From Burkholderiales bacterium (GTDB lineage Bacteria > Pseudomonadota > Gammaproteobacteria > Burkholderiales > Burkholderiaceae_C), in NCBI GenBank assembly GCA_003963115.1, contig RXJQ01000022.1:62001-126000 (forward strand): a DNA stretch of 64,000 nt. Reading direction: 5' to 3'. Below the pieces are notes generated by a model. The model saw only the letters and a list, made by a program, of their open reading frames with translations. It was not told where the DNA came from and did not search any database. Below, in pieces: positions 63,059 through 64,000 of this stretch (the first letter of the stretch is position 1; every line of letters begins with the position of its first letter). The translations under genes and the position numbers were made by a program.

Positions 63059-63230
63059 GGCGACGGTCCTGGTTCACACACATGGGGGTGTCGGGGCTTT
63101 TTTACCCGGCTTGCCCCTATGATCTGAAAATCTCAAGCGGCCAATACCTCGAAAAACGGAGAAAGTTCACGCCTTGACGCCTGTTCTGGCTGTCGCGTGA
63201 CGGCCCCACACCACGAATCAGGAGTCATTC

Positions 63231-63977
63231 ATGAAGGTTTTGCTGATCGACGACCACCCCTTGATCCTGGCAGCCTTGCAATCGGTCATCCAGGGTCTGG
63301 GCGACAACGTGACCGTGGCAGCGGCAGACAGCGGCCGGGCTGCCCGTGAAACCCTGCGTCAGGACTCCAGCTACGACCTCGTCCTGCTCGATTTGCACCT
63401 GGGCGACGCCGACGGCTTCGATCTCCTCAGCGAGCTGCGCACCAAATACCCCGCCCTGCCCGTGGTCGTGATTTCCGCTTCCGACCGCACCAGCGACGTC
63501 ATCCGCGCCATCGACATGGGCGCCATGGGCTTCGTGCCCAAGCGCGCCACCAACGAAACCCTCTTCGAGGCGCTCCAGCAGGTGATGTCCGGCGGCGTGT
63601 ACGTCCCGCCCATGAGCATGGGCGCCGACCACCAGCCCCAGCTCAGCGGCTCGCCTCATATCCAGCAGGTGCAGCGCGAGGCCTCGGAAGCCGCCTACCA
63701 GACCATGCCCTCGCTGATGCAGCTGGGCCTCACCCCCCGCCAATCCGATGTGCTCAACCTGCTGCTCAAGGGCCAGCCCAACAAGCTGATCGCGCGCGAA
63801 CTGGGCCTGTCGGTCGAAACCGTCAAGGACCACGTGGCCGCCGTGCTGCGCGCGCTGGGCGTGAGCTCGCGCACCCAGGCGGTGATTGCTGTCAGCCAGA
63901 TCCTGCAAAGGCAAAGTGGCGGGCAAGGTGGCGGCACGCCCAGCGGCTCCACCTACTCCGGCTGGCGCCCGCGCTGA
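63231..63977 (+). CDS. LuxR/NarL-type response regulator
   Basis: REC (MKVLLIDDHPLILAALQSVIQGL...LVLLDLHLGDADG) plus LuxR HTH (LTPRQSDVLNLLLKGQPNKLIARELGLSVETVKDHVAAVLRALGV). Confidence 0.95.
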   Translation: MKVLLIDDHPLILAALQSVIQGLGDNVTVAAADSGRAARETLRQDSSYDLVLLDLHLGDADGFDLLSELRTKYPALPVVVISASDRTSDVIRAIDMGAMGFVPKRATNETLFEALQQVMSGGVYVPPMSMGADHQPQLSGSPHIQQVQREASEAAYQTMPSLMQLGLTPRQSDVLNLLLKGQPNKLIARELGLSVETVKDHVAAVLRALGVSSRTQAVIAVSQILQRQSGGQGGGTPSGSTYSGWRPR

Positions 63978-64000
63978 GCGCCCACCTGAACCTGGATGAC

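Overview
64 kb of high-GC chromosomal DNA, probably from a Burkholderiales betaproteobacterium (inferred from gene content and codon style). No rRNA, tRNA, CRISPR array, IS element or prophage was recognised. The main blocks are: (a) 0-12 kb, a UbiH-type monooxygenase (partial), hybrid histidine kinase, YchF, MCP, CheW, FtsX-like permease, DUF1275 protein and LigB-type dioxygenase; (b) about 12.1-34.3 kb, a large purine uptake and catabolism island (adenine-deaminase-like protein, BMP/ABC transporter, guanine deaminase, LysR, xdhABC, 8-oxoguanine-deaminase-like amidohydrolase, puuD, 5-HIU hydrolase, GntR, puuE, a UraD-AllC fusion, M20 hydrolase); (c) 34.3-40 kb, an acyltransferase-SGNH protein, di-haem peroxidase, PEP-CTERM protein and AcpA/PlcC-type phosphoesterase; (d) 40-54 kb, housekeeping and accessory genes (TrhO-like, RluA-like, Psd, a ThiY-like ABC system, a NemR/NemA-like pair, an isolated ureD); (e) 54.3-64 kb, the most unusual locus. 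It has a minus-strand run encoding GAF-HlyD, PqqD-M50-HlyD, a short SecA-like ATPase, an RND/HlyD adaptor and a diguanylate cyclase, divergent from a LuxR-type response regulator. This looks like a poorly characterised export or peptide-handling system. Several inverted repeats are candidate operators, notably TGTATACA sites at two purine loci.
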